From contig DANB01000006.1 in assembly GCA_002497245.1 (NCBI GenBank), positions 15,510-42,932 on the forward strand: a stretch of 27,423 nt of DNA, written 5' to 3'. Below, in pieces: positions 1 through 10,185 of this stretch. The notes under the pieces are model-generated. The model worked only from the letters and a program-made list of their open reading frames with translations, searched no databases and was not told where the DNA came from. The translations under genes were made by a program, and so were the position numbers. Each line of letters begins with the position of its first letter. Position 1 is the stretch's first letter. This stretch comes from Euryarchaeota archaeon UBA439 (GTDB lineage Archaea; Thermoplasmatota; Poseidoniia; Poseidoniales; Thalassarchaeaceae).

Positions 1-534
1 ATGATGAGAGGTACATTTGCGAATATTCGTATTAAGAATCAAATTGCAGAAGGTACAGAGGGAGGTTGGACAACACATTTCCCTACTGGAGAAGTAGTTT
101 CTGTGTTCGAAGCAAGTCAACGATATCAATCGGATGGGATTGAACTAGTAGTCTTAGCCGGTTCTCAATATGGTACAGGCAGTAGTAGAGACTGGGCGGC
201 AAAAGGGACATTACTACTAGGGGTAAGGGCAGTGATTGCAACTTCTTTCGAAAGGATTCATCGTTCAAATCTTGTTGGTATGGGAGTACTTCCTTTGACA
301 TTTGTCGATGGAGATGATGCTGATTCACTAGGACTTGATGGTGCTGAAAGTTTCAATATCCCTGCCGATTTAGAATTGATTCCTTTCTCAGAAATAGATA
401 TTCAGGCAATCAAAAATGACGGTAGGGCGATAAATTTCAAAGCCATTGTTCGTTTAGATACCCCCGTCGAGGTCGATTACTACAAAAATGGTGGCATTTT
501 ACAAACAGTTTTACGTAATCTTGCCAAAGAGTGA
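1..534 (+). CDS. acnA: Aconitate hydratase, C-terminal part (truncated by window start)
   Basis: This is the C-terminal swivel domain (domain 4) of an AcnA/IRP1-type aconitase, the [4Fe-4S] enzyme that interconverts citrate and isocitrate in the TCA cycle. The frame is open from base 1. Its first codons read like the internal MMRGTFANIR stretch of AcnA, so the real start lies upstream of the window. The active-site segment YGTGSSRDWAAKG (about residues 57-69) carries the Ser-Ser-Arg that binds substrate carboxylates. It is followed by the family hallmark ERIHRSNLVGMGVLPL. The [4Fe-4S] cysteines lie in the missing N-terminal part. The stop is TGA at 532-534. The next gene starts 46 bases downstream on the same strand and may be co-transcribed. 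Confidence 0.95.
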   Translation: MMRGTFANIRIKNQIAEGTEGGWTTHFPTGEVVSVFEASQRYQSDGIELVVLAGSQYGTGSSRDWAAKGTLLLGVRAVIATSFERIHRSNLVGMGVLPLTFVDGDDADSLGLDGAESFNIPADLELIPFSEIDIQAIKNDGRAINFKAIVRLDTPVEVDYYKNGGILQTVLRNLAKE

Positions 535-580
535 ATTGAAACGTGATGTCTTATCTGCAAGTAATGTTAGGAGTGATGGT

Positions 581-1240
581 ATGCAGATGAGAGGTACAGT
601 GAGATTTCGATTCCGTTCTCCAGAAAATGACATAGATGTCATCATTGAAGGGGAATCTAGTGTAGTCGAATCCCTAAGGGGTGAATTGGGTTTACAAGGA
701 AGAGTAGGTTTCATTCAACCTCTTTCTGCACGATTAGTTGATGATAGTGAGTTGGAGTCCAAACCAGCTATGGGGGATGATCAAGATTTCTTAGATGTAA
801 ATCGCGGTGAAGGACAATTGCCAGGACCTCCTCCTGACCCTAGTAGCATCCCTGCAGTAGTTAGAAGAATCGGAGATTTAGATATTAAATCTAAAATATC
901 TGAGTTAGATGGCCCATCTAGGACCGAACCTCAAATAGAATATATTAGGGAGTTTTTAGAATCAATCGATGAACCCGAGCCTCTTTCAAATAATTTATCT
1001 GGCGACCCAATGGCCGAAGCGTGGTTACAAATTTTGTTGACTCTTGTGGTACGTGAACATGGTCAAACATCACTACCTATCAGTGCTATTGAAGAATTGA
1101 TAGGCGAGAGAATAAATAGAGAGGGTGTGGACCTAGAACTCTTCCTTAATCGACTATGGATAATGGGTCGTTTGGAACTAATTTATGGAGGGGCGGAGAT
1201 ACATTATGCACCCAATCCAAGTTGGTTAATTTCTCAATAA
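581..1240 (+). CDS. Uncharacterised 219-residue protein
   Basis: I do not recognise the family. The frame is open from 488, inside the aconitase gene, but I chose ATG at 581 because GGAG at 570-573 sits 7 bases before it and this removes a 47-base overlap. Visible regions are an N-terminal beta-like segment (residues 1-45, starting MQMRGTVRFRFRSPEND), an acidic Pro/Gly-rich linker around residues 65-95, and a helical C-terminal half (about 130-219). The segment LFLNRLWIMGRLELIYGG followed by HYAPNPSWL could be a small winged-helix-like fold. There is no signal peptide or membrane segment, so it is probably cytosolic. It follows aconitase closely, but that neighbour alone does not assign a function. 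Confidence 0.7.
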   Translation: MQMRGTVRFRFRSPENDIDVIIEGESSVVESLRGELGLQGRVGFIQPLSARLVDDSELESKPAMGDDQDFLDVNRGEGQLPGPPPDPSSIPAVVRRIGDLDIKSKISELDGPSRTEPQIEYIREFLESIDEPEPLSNNLSGDPMAEAWLQILLTLVVREHGQTSLPISAIEELIGERINREGVDLELFLNRLWIMGRLELIYGGAEIHYAPNPSWLISQ

Positions 1241-1350
1241 TTTCTAATTTAATTTATTGTTCAATATTGTTTTATTTCAGGATATTCACCATAGGTGTGA
1301 GGAATCATTGGGCAATAAGTGCTAAGAATGGAGTTAAACTCGGAAGTAGT

Positions 1351-4300
1351 ATGCTGTATAGTCTGAAGAATGCCAATAATCAAGCCGCGAAGAGTAGGAA
1401 AGCCGTACTACTTGTGACTTTGATGCTAAGTTCCTTGTTTTTATCGTTGATTCCTGCGGTTTCTGCGTCACATATTACTCAATATGCGGTGCAACGTGAC
1501 CCCTCTTATATTTCGATAGGAGATCTTGACTGCGATGGGCACAATGATATTGCTTCTGCTAGTACTATGGGGTTGTTTATTACAGTACTATACAATGATG
1601 GTTCAGGTGGTTTTGCAGATAGACAAGACGTATTTATTTCCAATAATGAATCTCGTCGAGCAGGTTTCGTTGATACAGCCGATGGAACCCGTGTTGAGAT
1701 TGCAGATATTGACGGTGATGGAGTAAATGATCTTGTATATTATCAGCAAAATATTAGGTTCGTAGGAGAATCTTTCGTTAGACCAGGAAACCTCACAATT
1801 CTTTGGGGCGACTGTCAAGATAGAGTAAATCTTTGGAGTGATTCAGAAATTACAGTTTCCAATCCTTATCTTGCAGATATGGACGTAGGAGATATTGATG
1901 GAGACGGGAATGCAGATATCGTGATGGTAGTTAGGGATGCAACAGCGACTAACCAATATATTCAGGTATACAAAGGCCCTGATCCAACTCTACTAACTTC
2001 ACAACAAACACTTGCAGTTCCTCTGACTACAGGTCTTTACACAAATATGATTCTTGGTCACTACGGTGAGACTGTCACAGGCGGTGGATTCCCTGGCGGC
2101 GGCGGAATTGGTGATTGTGAAGATCTTGATATCTGGCTTCTAAGGACCCCTCCATTCAATACTGGAGTAGGTGTATCTGTAGGCCACTATGACAATGTAA
2201 CTGTATTAGAATATGATTGCTTGCAAGGAACATTCCCTAATCCACTGACTCCGGGAGCTCAAGGAGTTCATGAATTCAAGCTTGATGCAGAGCATAATGA
2301 GCCTTTGTATGGTTTTGATATCAAAGATACTGATGACAATGGAGAAGTTGATTTAATAGCTGCAGTTGATGGATTAACTGGTAATATCTCTTACGCATAT
2401 GGCTCAGGAACATCTTGGACTACTCAGAATTATGCCTATCTAGGAGATTTCAAGGGTGCATCAATAACTATTGAAGATGTCAATCAAGATGGTGAATACG
2501 ACTTCTTCGTACCGACCGAATTAACTTTGACAAGAATTCAAGACTCAACATCTCAAAATCAGACTTTCCTTTTGTTAGATAATCTAAGAGAGATAAATTC
2601 TGTAGAAATAATTCTCGCCAATCCAAATGGCCCCGGTTATCTACCTGCTTTATCTTTTGATGTTGGAAGAAGGCCTACAATGGCTCAGCCAGGACAATTA
2701 CAAGGTGGGGATGATAGTGCATTTGAGATTGTAATTGGTCAACGAGATTATGCTTATCGTTTCGCTAACAATGCAATGTGGCTTGATACACAAGGTTGGC
2801 CCGGTGCAGGAGATTTCCTTTCAGTATTATCTCTCGATAATGAAGATGTAGGTATTACAGAAGTTACAGTAGCTCCAGTTTCTTATAATCCTGCAACCGG
2901 CGATGCACAACTTGGTGAGGGAAATAGATTCGTAAATGTAACAATTAAGAATACTGGTTTGAATCCTATATCAGGTAGTGTTGATGTCAATCTGGAAGTA
3001 AAAGAGGTACTAGGAGGAACAGACACTATAGTATATGCCAATGATTTCGATGGAAATGAGGACAAGTCTGGATGTAACGCATGTGCTTGGGAAAAATTCT
3101 CATATACTGGAGAATTTGAAGAGGGCGACTCATCTTGGCATGTAGAAACCGGCTCCACAGCAGAACAAAATGCATCGTGGTATGAAGCAGATTCTAATCC
3201 AACAAATTATTATTGGGCAGGACTTGATTATCAAGGTGGTCAGAATGAATCAGATTCTGGATACTATAATCACCAAGATGAAGCAGTAATTCTTCAAAAT
3301 GTAGACTTGACAGGAGCCGACGCAGCTTATCTCGATATGTGGGCAATGTGTAGTGCTTCCTTCTTCCAACTATATTTAGCAGAACAGTTTGATGTAGTTG
3401 AACGTTGGTTGTATGAAGATTCATGCAGTATCGAAGTTTGGAGTGATGGAGCTGGTTGGGAACAAGTTTACTTTAGAGGTGGATGGGATAATGACCGTTA
3501 TTTCCGCCTACTCTATCAAGGTGTGGACCCTGAGTATAATACATACAATGGTGATATTGCGTCTGAAACAGTAACCGGCTGGGTGAATTTCACCGAAGAT
3601 GGTACTGAATCTTCAGACCCAGAAAAACTCAACTCCATTGATTTGACTCCGTATGCTGGCCAAGTTATTGACATTAGATTTAGATTTAGAAGCGGCTTGA
3701 TGGGATCCGTAGGTCCAGATGGGGCTTCTTACGATACTGGACTGGATGGATTTGCTTTCGATAATATTTCTATTAGGAAGGTAGATGTTAATTTTGGAAC
3801 TGAGGCATTAGTCAGTCAAGAGCTTTCATTCACAAATCTAGGCGCTGGTGCAACTCGTGAAGTATCACTAACCTCTAACTTTATTGACAATAAGACCTAT
3901 TATATCTCAACTTCCTTAGAGGAACCGACAGGATTCGATAATGCGGATGCAACAAATGATGAAGTAAAATTCCAACTGACAGTCGACAATCTATATGATC
4001 CAGGAGTTGCTGAAGAAGCATGGGTTGATTTAGAAAATGGTGTAAGATATGCTTCTGGACCTAGAGACATCAATGTTAGGGTTCAGAATTACGGTAATAC
4101 TGTGACAGACTTCCAAGTGGAGGCTAAGGTTAGAAATGCTCTACCTGACTTAGTTGCAATTGAAGACTTTTCATTCGCCAATCCTGCTGACCAAATATGG
4201 GAAGATGATGGAAATATGAATGGTAGCCGTATTGATGATTCAAGTGGATCTAATGGGATGCTTCCTCAGAATCAAGGAGTCTTCAATAATCACGCTTACT

Positions 4301-7300
4301 GGCTTGGACATCCAGACACAGGCTATGGCGATAACTGGAATGAAACATTAACAATTCCAGACATACCTGTTGGCGCAGAAGGTGCAGATTTTACATATCT
4401 AACTTTTGATTACTTTGCTGAAGGAGATTATTTGAAAGATAGTAATGGCAATATTCTTGCTATTAGAGACGCCGCTCAACTAGAAGTCTCATGGACTAAG
4501 AATGGTGAGAATTTCAATGGTATTATCTTCGGTAGTTGGACTGATCTGAATGAAAATGGTCCGAGGCCATTCGATAGTTGTGAAGATTTCGACGGAAATG
4601 GATATGATGAAGTAGAATACTTTGGTGATTTCTCAGATAGATATAATTCAGTAGTTTGGTTTGATTCCGAACAAATTGTTAAATCAGTAACTGTCGACTT
4701 GTCCAATATTTTCTTACAAAATCAAAGCAGTGAGAATACTTTTGAATGGCGTGATCAATGTACTTCGCTATCAGGTTCTGAAGTCACGTTGACATGGAGG
4801 TTCCTGTCTAATGATGATGGAGTAAATGGTAATGCAGGTTCCGCTGGTTTCGCAATCGATAATATTAGAATTGAAGAATTTACTTTCGAAGACGATGGAA
4901 CATATACTATTGATGTCAATGGAATGGATGCTTCCGAGAAGCAGGTTGTTACAATTGCAAATCATGATTTCCAGAGCGGAATTTACAGAATTGATGTGAA
5001 GACCTTATTCGATAATACAGATCCTTTACAGAAATGGTATAATGAATCTGAAGTTAATTTAGCTAATAATTATACTACAATTATGTTTAGTATAGCAAGT
5101 GCAGATATTACTCTGATGCAACCGGATATTCTTGATTGTACAACTGATATCACTTATGCTTGTGTTTATACAACAAATAAGGATAAATTTGGTGCTTATG
5201 GTTCCTCTTCTCATGACTTTGTGTTGCCACTATTAAATGGAGTAATAGAGGCTGAATATCAATTAACAATGAAGATTGTAGATGAAGACACGGGTCAAAC
5301 AGTTTACGAAGAAACTTCCGATAATGGGCCTTTCGATCTAGTCCCTCATGAGCGTTCATGGGCAAATTGGACAGCTCCTTACTCTTCCTGGTATGATGGC
5401 CATACTTACAACATCAGTTTCTTTGCTAATTTTACAGAAGATGGCAATAGTTCAGGTAATGAGCGTTTCTTCGTCATTGAGTTTTATGACCAAGTTGATG
5501 TAGCTATACTTTCCAACCCTACCGACCAGAATCGTCTTCAACAGGTGAAGAATGATCTTAATGCTATGAATATGACCTACACTCAATTAAGAGTAAGCGA
5601 TTGGGATACTTATGCGACTCCGGATTGGATAGAACATTACAACAAAGTTCTGCTTCCTTGGCAAACTGATTATAACGTGGTTTATGGAGACTATTACGAA
5701 ATAATGGATACAACAAGAGAAGCTGACGGTCTGAGTGTAGTGGACGTTCTAGAAAACTTCATGCAAGCTGGAGGAACAGTTCAAATGCACCTAGGTCCTT
5801 ATCAAAATGAATATGATCCTGGTAGGTTAATTTTTGATATGGCGATTAAAGATAGAAATCAGTATAACTTTACTACTGATAATAGAATTAATTATGACCA
5901 TCTATCAATAGATGATCCTTATCATCCGATTCTAAAAGGAATTGATAAGGTAACCTTCTCAGGAATTCATGCAGGAGACTATGTTGCAATTTCGGGTATT
6001 GATGTTGCTTCACAAGTTCAACCAAACCAGATCCCAGCAACTTGTGGTGGTAGAATTAGTGTGACCGGAGGAACCTTCCACACATTAATGAGAGATACAG
6101 TCCAAGGGCACTCTTTACTGTCAGTATGCAATAAAGGCGCTGGAGGATTAATTGTAACTACTGTTGATGTAGAGAATCCAAGTGTATCGGAATCTTATGG
6201 TGGAGAAAATATCCCACTATTGTCCAATATGTTGGCTTATCATCTGACCCCTTATCCTTTAGACTTCGGAATTGCAGGAACTGATTTCGAATTAATAATC
6301 AATGGTGAATCAGTTGATATTAATCCCACAACAGGAGCTTATCGTGATAAATATATCAAGAGTAATGCAGATTTAGAATTTACCTATACATCAGTAGTTG
6401 AAGGTCTGATTGCAGATTGGGATCTCGAATCTGGAAATAATGACTCAGTTACTGGATGGGATGGAGCAGTTTTGGATGCAGGCTTAGTTAGCCATACTAA
6501 TCAATTGAATCCGTCAATACCTACAATGGGGTCATTCTGTGCTGTAGGTGATGATGATGAACCATGTAGGATAGGTGCAGAGTGGTTACTAACTCTCTAT
6601 CTGCATGATGATGCAGGTCATACTAGAATTACATATATTCGTTTGATTACAAATGACACACTTGCAGATGATTTCTATCCAATTTCTGCAGCAACAATTG
6701 TTCATGATGAAGATACATCAGAATATATTACTCGTGATGGAACTAAACCTATTGCAGGAGTAGATTGGCCTGTTTACAGAGTACGTTTGTCAGATACTGG
6801 AGAAACTACAGTTAAGTTCACTGGTGAGAATAGTACTGATCCAGATGCTCCTGAAGGTGAAACAGGAATTGCTCTATATGAGTGGAGGGTGATAAATGAT
6901 ATGCCTGTTGGAGAATTTAGCGACGAGCAACACGTTTGGCAAAATCCTGCGGCAGTAACTGATGAATGGAGTTATACTTTCCGAAATATTACTGCCAGCC
7001 CTACTATTGAGAAGGATGTACGTGTAGAATTAATTGTTTATGATAAGGCTGGTAAACAAACTCAGAACAAGTATCGTATGTACTTCATAGTTGTAGGGGA
7101 AAACGATGGAGATGAAGAACCTGTATGGGTTTTCTCATCACCTCGGCCAAGTGATTCTCAATCAGGTGATGACGTAACAATTGTCGGCAGTATTTTAGGC
7201 GGTGCAGAGAATAGTGATGTTAAGATTGAGGTATCGCTAGACCCTCTTATCTTAGACTACACACCTACGCAGAAGATTACTCAGAAAACAATTGGCAAGT

Positions 7301-7782
7301 ATAATGTTTCAGATGGTTTAGGCGATGGTAGTGGATTCTCTATGACGTTAGATATTTCTGATTTATACTCAATTAGTGGTCAACAAGCAACACTTTATTT
7401 CAGAATTACAGAAGGCGACGGAACTAGGTATACCTTTACTGAAGAAATGGTAATCAATTTACTTCCTAAAGATATTTGTGACATAGATCCTGATGATTCT
7501 AGCTGTAGTTCTAGTGAAAGTGGCGGAATCAGTCCAATAATACTTGGAGTTGGTGGATTCATAGCCATATTAGCAATTGTTGGAGTTACGTTGTTACTAA
7601 GATCTGGAAGTAAAGATTCTGATGATGATGTAGTTGAGCAATTTGGTGGAGTTGAGCAGATGGATCCTGTTGAGGCATATGTTCAACAGATGGTTGCATC
7701 AGGTTATGATGAGCAAACTGCTAGGCAGTATGCTGAACAATACTATGCTTCTTATTATGCCCAGCAAAATGATAAAAATTGA
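1351..7782 (+). CDS. Giant secreted, membrane-anchored surface protein (2143 aa)
   Basis: The frame is open from 1156, but ATG 1351 begins a proper signal peptide: basic residues, then a hydrophobic AVLLVTLMLSSLFLSLIPAV core ending near VSA-S. Five FG-GAP/VCBS-type calcium-binding repeats follow (DLDCDGHND, DIDGDGVND, DIDGDGNAD, DTDDNGEVD, DVNQDGEYD, about residues 55-390), as in integrin-like beta-propellers. CARDB-like beta domains alternate with aromatic and acidic modules ending in FAFDNISIR- or FAIDNIRIE-type strands, which look like MAM/jelly-roll folds. Residues about 1380-1630 resemble a ThuA/GATase-like Rossmann domain. A single membrane helix (about 2058-2085) is followed by a short cytoplasmic tail rich in Gln, Tyr and Ala. 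This plan fits a very large cell-surface adhesin or binding protein. No protease catalytic motif was found, and the ligand is unknown. Confidence 0.85.
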   Translation: MLYSLKNANNQAAKSRKAVLLVTLMLSSLFLSLIPAVSASHITQYAVQRDPSYISIGDLDCDGHNDIASASTMGLFITVLYNDGSGGFADRQDVFISNNESRRAGFVDTADGTRVEIADIDGDGVNDLVYYQQNIRFVGESFVRPGNLTILWGDCQDRVNLWSDSEITVSNPYLADMDVGDIDGDGNADIVMVVRDATATNQYIQVYKGPDPTLLTSQQTLAVPLTTGLYTNMILGHYGETVTGGGFPGGGGIGDCEDLDIWLLRTPPFNTGVGVSVGHYDNVTVLEYDCLQGTFPNPLTPGAQGVHEFKLDAEHNEPLYGFDIKDTDDNGEVDLIAAVDGLTGNISYAYGSGTSWTTQNYAYLGDFKGASITIEDVNQDGEYDFFVPTELTLTRIQDSTSQNQTFLLLDNLREINSVEIILANPNGPGYLPALSFDVGRRPTMAQPGQLQGGDDSAFEIVIGQRDYAYRFANNAMWLDTQGWPGAGDFLSVLSLDNEDVGITEVTVAPVSYNPATGDAQLGEGNRFVNVTIKNTGLNPISGSVDVNLEVKEVLGGTDTIVYANDFDGNEDKSGCNACAWEKFSYTGEFEEGDSSWHVETGSTAEQNASWYEADSNPTNYYWAGLDYQGGQNESDSGYYNHQDEAVILQNVDLTGADAAYLDMWAMCSASFFQLYLAEQFDVVERWLYEDSCSIEVWSDGAGWEQVYFRGGWDNDRYFRLLYQGVDPEYNTYNGDIASETVTGWVNFTEDGTESSDPEKLNSIDLTPYAGQVIDIRFRFRSGLMGSVGPDGASYDTGLDGFAFDNISIRKVDVNFGTEALVSQELSFTNLGAGATREVSLTSNFIDNKTYYISTSLEEPTGFDNADATNDEVKFQLTVDNLYDPGVAEEAWVDLENGVRYASGPRDINVRVQNYGNTVTDFQVEAKVRNALPDLVAIEDFSFANPADQIWEDDGNMNGSRIDDSSGSNGMLPQNQGVFNNHAYWLGHPDTGYGDNWNETLTIPDIPVGAEGADFTYLTFDYFAEGDYLKDSNGNILAIRDAAQLEVSWTKNGENFNGIIFGSWTDLNENGPRPFDSCEDFDGNGYDEVEYFGDFSDRYNSVVWFDSEQIVKSVTVDLSNIFLQNQSSENTFEWRDQCTSLSGSEVTLTWRFLSNDDGVNGNAGSAGFAIDNIRIEEFTFEDDGTYTIDVNGMDASEKQVVTIANHDFQSGIYRIDVKTLFDNTDPLQKWYNESEVNLANNYTTIMFSIASADITLMQPDILDCTTDITYACVYTTNKDKFGAYGSSSHDFVLPLLNGVIEAEYQLTMKIVDEDTGQTVYEETSDNGPFDLVPHERSWANWTAPYSSWYDGHTYNISFFANFTEDGNSSGNERFFVIEFYDQVDVAILSNPTDQNRLQQVKNDLNAMNMTYTQLRVSDWDTYATPDWIEHYNKVLLPWQTDYNVVYGDYYEIMDTTREADGLSVVDVLENFMQAGGTVQMHLGPYQNEYDPGRLIFDMAIKDRNQYNFTTDNRINYDHLSIDDPYHPILKGIDKVTFSGIHAGDYVAISGIDVASQVQPNQIPATCGGRISVTGGTFHTLMRDTVQGHSLLSVCNKGAGGLIVTTVDVENPSVSESYGGENIPLLSNMLAYHLTPYPLDFGIAGTDFELIINGESVDINPTTGAYRDKYIKSNADLEFTYTSVVEGLIADWDLESGNNDSVTGWDGAVLDAGLVSHTNQLNPSIPTMGSFCAVGDDDEPCRIGAEWLLTLYLHDDAGHTRITYIRLITNDTLADDFYPISAATIVHDEDTSEYITRDGTKPIAGVDWPVYRVRLSDTGETTVKFTGENSTDPDAPEGETGIALYEWRVINDMPVGEFSDEQHVWQNPAAVTDEWSYTFRNITASPTIEKDVRVELIVYDKAGKQTQNKYRMYFIVVGENDGDEEPVWVFSSPRPSDSQSGDDVTIVGSILGGAENSDVKIEVSLDPLILDYTPTQKITQKTIGKYNVSDGLGDGSGFSMTLDISDLYSISGQQATLYFRITEGDGTRYTFTEEMVINLLPKDICDIDPDDSSCSSSESGGISPIILGVGGFIAILAIVGVTLLLRSGSKDSDDDVVEQFGGVEQMDPVEAYVQQMVASGYDEQTARQYAEQYYASYYAQQNDKN

Positions 7783-7852
7783 CGTAATTACTGTTCAATA
7801 GTGGGGTGCGTTAAAACGTACCTTGAAGAACAACTTGCGAATGCATTGTATT

Positions 7853-9118
7853 ATGGATACATCCGGTTCATATACCGTTGCTGATATTTCATTAGCCGAT
7901 GCAGGAGAAAAGAGAGTTGCTTGGGCGAGAAGTAGAATGCCTGCTTTGGCCGCATTAAGAAAAAAAGCAGAAACTGAAAAACCTCTAGCTGGTCAACGAG
8001 TATCTGGATGTTTACATGTAACTAAAGAAACTGCTATTCTCATTGAAACTATAGTGGCAGCAGGTGCTGAGATTTCTTGGTCTGGATGTAATCCATTATC
8101 GACTCAAGATGATGTGGCAGCTTGGTTAGCGAGAGAAGGTTATGGAGTTCATGCATGGTATGGCCAGGACAATCAGGGATTCTATGATTGCATAGATCGT
8201 ACATTAGACTTCAAACCTACTTTGACTCTTGATGATGGTGCAGATTTGATTTATAGAGTACACAGTAAGTTTCCAGAATTATCTAGTGGAATAATAGGTG
8301 GAACTGAGGAAACAACAACTGGAGTTCATAGACTTAGAGCAATGGCGGATGCAGGAGAATTATTGTATCCTGTAATTGCGGTTAATGATGCAGAAACTAA
8401 ATGGGATTTTGACAATGTACATGGTACAGGTCAATCCACAATTGACGGAATAATTAGGGCAACTAGTGTACTCTTGGCCGGAAAAGTATTCGTTGTAGCT
8501 GGATATGGTCATTGTGGTAGAGGCTTAGCAATTAGGGCACGTGGATTAGGGGCGAATGTTGTAGTTACTGAAATTGATCCGATTTGTGCTTTGAAAGCAA
8601 CAATGGATGGATTCAGAGTCATGAAGATGGATGATGCTGCACGAATCGGAGATATATTTTGTACAGCAACAGGGATGAAAGATGTGATTGTTGGTAGACA
8701 CTTTGATTCAATGAAAGAAGGTGCAATAATTAGTAACACGGGTCATTATGATTGTGAAATTAATATTCCAGATTTAGAATCCCGTGCAACGGATGTCTAT
8801 ACTATTCGAGATAATAATGAAGCATTTCAATTAAATGATGGAAGAATAATTCACTTGCTTGCTAGAGGACGTTTGGTTAATCTTGCTGCTGCCGAGGGCC
8901 ATCCTAGTGAAGTTATGGATATGTCATTTGCAAATCAATTTCTTGCATTGTGTAGATTAGCTAAGGAAGGTAATACTTATTCTAATTCAGTTTATGATAT
9001 AACCAAAGAACAAGATAGTGAATTAGCATCATTGAAACTATCTACTACCGGAATAACAATTGACGAATTGACTGATGAGCAAATACAATACTCAACCGAT
9101 TATAGTATAGGGACATAA
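7853..9118 (+). CDS. ahcY: S-adenosylhomocysteine hydrolase
   Basis: Cytosolic NAD-dependent enzyme that splits S-adenosylhomocysteine into adenosine and homocysteine, removing the inhibitory product of methyltransferases. Motifs from N to C: YTVADISLA start, CLHVTKETAILIETI, GGTEETTTGVHRL (about residue 150), VNDAETKWDFDN with the catalytic Lys and Asp-Asn, HGTGQSTIDGI, the Rossmann loop VVAGYGHCGRGLA (about 215-227), and ISNTGHYDCEI. It ends LTDEQIQYSTDYSIGT, the short tail of archaeal and thermophile enzymes that lack the Lys/Tyr tail of eukaryotic ones. The frame extends to TTG 7823 and ATG 7841. I chose ATG 7853 because family members begin a few residues before this motif, but no strong ribosome site decides it. 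Length 421 aa is normal. It converges on the TPR gene with 20 bases between stops. Confidence 0.96.
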   Translation: MDTSGSYTVADISLADAGEKRVAWARSRMPALAALRKKAETEKPLAGQRVSGCLHVTKETAILIETIVAAGAEISWSGCNPLSTQDDVAAWLAREGYGVHAWYGQDNQGFYDCIDRTLDFKPTLTLDDGADLIYRVHSKFPELSSGIIGGTEETTTGVHRLRAMADAGELLYPVIAVNDAETKWDFDNVHGTGQSTIDGIIRATSVLLAGKVFVVAGYGHCGRGLAIRARGLGANVVVTEIDPICALKATMDGFRVMKMDDAARIGDIFCTATGMKDVIVGRHFDSMKEGAIISNTGHYDCEINIPDLESRATDVYTIRDNNEAFQLNDGRIIHLLARGRLVNLAAAEGHPSEVMDMSFANQFLALCRLAKEGNTYSNSVYDITKEQDSELASLKLSTTGITIDELTDEQIQYSTDYSIGT

Positions 9119-9138
9119 TTTTGAGTATATTTTATATC

Positions 9139-10122
9139 TCACCAATTCGGTAAATTAGGTTGATATTTTGAATTAATTTTTTCTCCCGAATCGATAATTA
9201 TCTCAAGTCTCTCTGTAACTGCTGGACTTCTATTCTTAAGCATCGAATTATACACAACGCTTCCCCTTATTGAATCGGGAATACATAACTTTCCAGATGA
9301 TGTTTCATAATCAATTGCTCTATCCACATCTAATGCATGACGATTTCTTGATTGTAGTAGACCCATAGACAATCTAGTTAGTATGCCAAAAGCTGCTAAA
9401 ATCAAAAGAAAAACTAGTATGAAACCAAATATAGTCCCTCCTAAGAAGGTCATAGCAACGCTACCAAAAATAAATACAACAGGTGCTATGAAAGCTACTA
9501 GCCAGAAAGTTGAAGATAATGGCTTCACTTTTCTCATTCTTTCAATTACTTCCCATCTCGGATGGTTAGGGTCTTGAGGTTTAAAAATTTCATCTTTTTC
9601 CATCTTTGCGGCTCTATCAACCATCCCCTTCACTCCTTGCATTCTCATTTTCTGTTGGCTGGTTGGTTCCTCCATTCCCTCATCATGCAATTCTGCTAGT
9701 CTTTCAGCGCATTCTTCATACAAACCTAATCTAACTAAGATAGCAATTTGTTCCAATACAGGAGTCACATTTTTTGGAAATTGAACTCTACATTCTTCCC
9801 ACCATTGTAGAGCATCTTCAAGCATTCCTAAATGATCTAATAAGATTCTTCCTCCAATTATCCATGCTTCTAAGTTTTCAGGTTCGTATAGAATAACTTT
9901 CTTTAGAGCAGACATAGATTTAGCAGATTGTTGCAATGATGGTTGAACTGGTTTTCCCTTTGTAGGTGGGGGCAGTGACCACATAGCAATAGCCATCCAT
10001 GCTTCCGTGTTTTTTCCATCAATTTCAACAACTTCTTTTGCCAGTCTAATAGCCTCATCAAAGATACCTTTCTCTCTAGAATCCAATGCGTCAAGCCAAA
10101 TCTCTTCCGCACTCTTCACCAT
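9139..10122 (-). CDS. TPR-repeat protein with two C-terminal membrane helices
   Basis: A 327-residue protein. Residues about 5-150 are tetratricopeptide-like helical pairs (a GIFDEAIRLAKEVVEIDGKN unit, then a unit running from LKKVILYEPENLEAW, then LEDALQWWEECRVQFPKN). A charged linker follows, then two membrane spans at about 205-226 and 230-249, and a roughly 75-residue soluble C-terminal part. The TPR part probably faces the cytoplasm and scaffolds protein contacts at the membrane. The ATG at 10122 has CGGAG a few bases upstream. It lies 63 bases after the Gar1-like gene on the same strand and may share its transcript. No enzymatic motif is seen and the partner is unknown. Confidence 0.8.
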   Translation of the reverse strand: MVKSAEEIWLDALDSREKGIFDEAIRLAKEVVEIDGKNTEAWMAIAMWSLPPPTKGKPVQPSLQQSAKSMSALKKVILYEPENLEAWIIGGRILLDHLGMLEDALQWWEECRVQFPKNVTPVLEQIAILVRLGLYEECAERLAELHDEGMEEPTSQQKMRMQGVKGMVDRAAKMEKDEIFKPQDPNHPRWEVIERMRKVKPLSSTFWLVAFIAPVVFIFGSVAMTFLGGTIFGFILVFLLILAAFGILTRLSMGLLQSRNRHALDVDRAIDYETSSGKLCIPDSIRGSVVYNSMLKNRSPAVTERLEIIIDSGEKINSKYQPNLPNW

Positions 10123-10185
10123 AAACTCCGGTAATCGTTCTAAGAAATTAATCCTCGGGTATGAGAGGTTCTCTTTAATCTCATT

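Noticed and set aside
488..580. Extended start of the uncharacterised gene inside aconitase
   Set aside because: ATG 581 has a good GGAG site and avoids the overlap; the extension matches nothing.
1156..1350. N-terminal extension of the giant surface protein
   Set aside because: It overlaps the upstream gene and would place about 65 residues before a clear signal peptide starting at ATG 1351.
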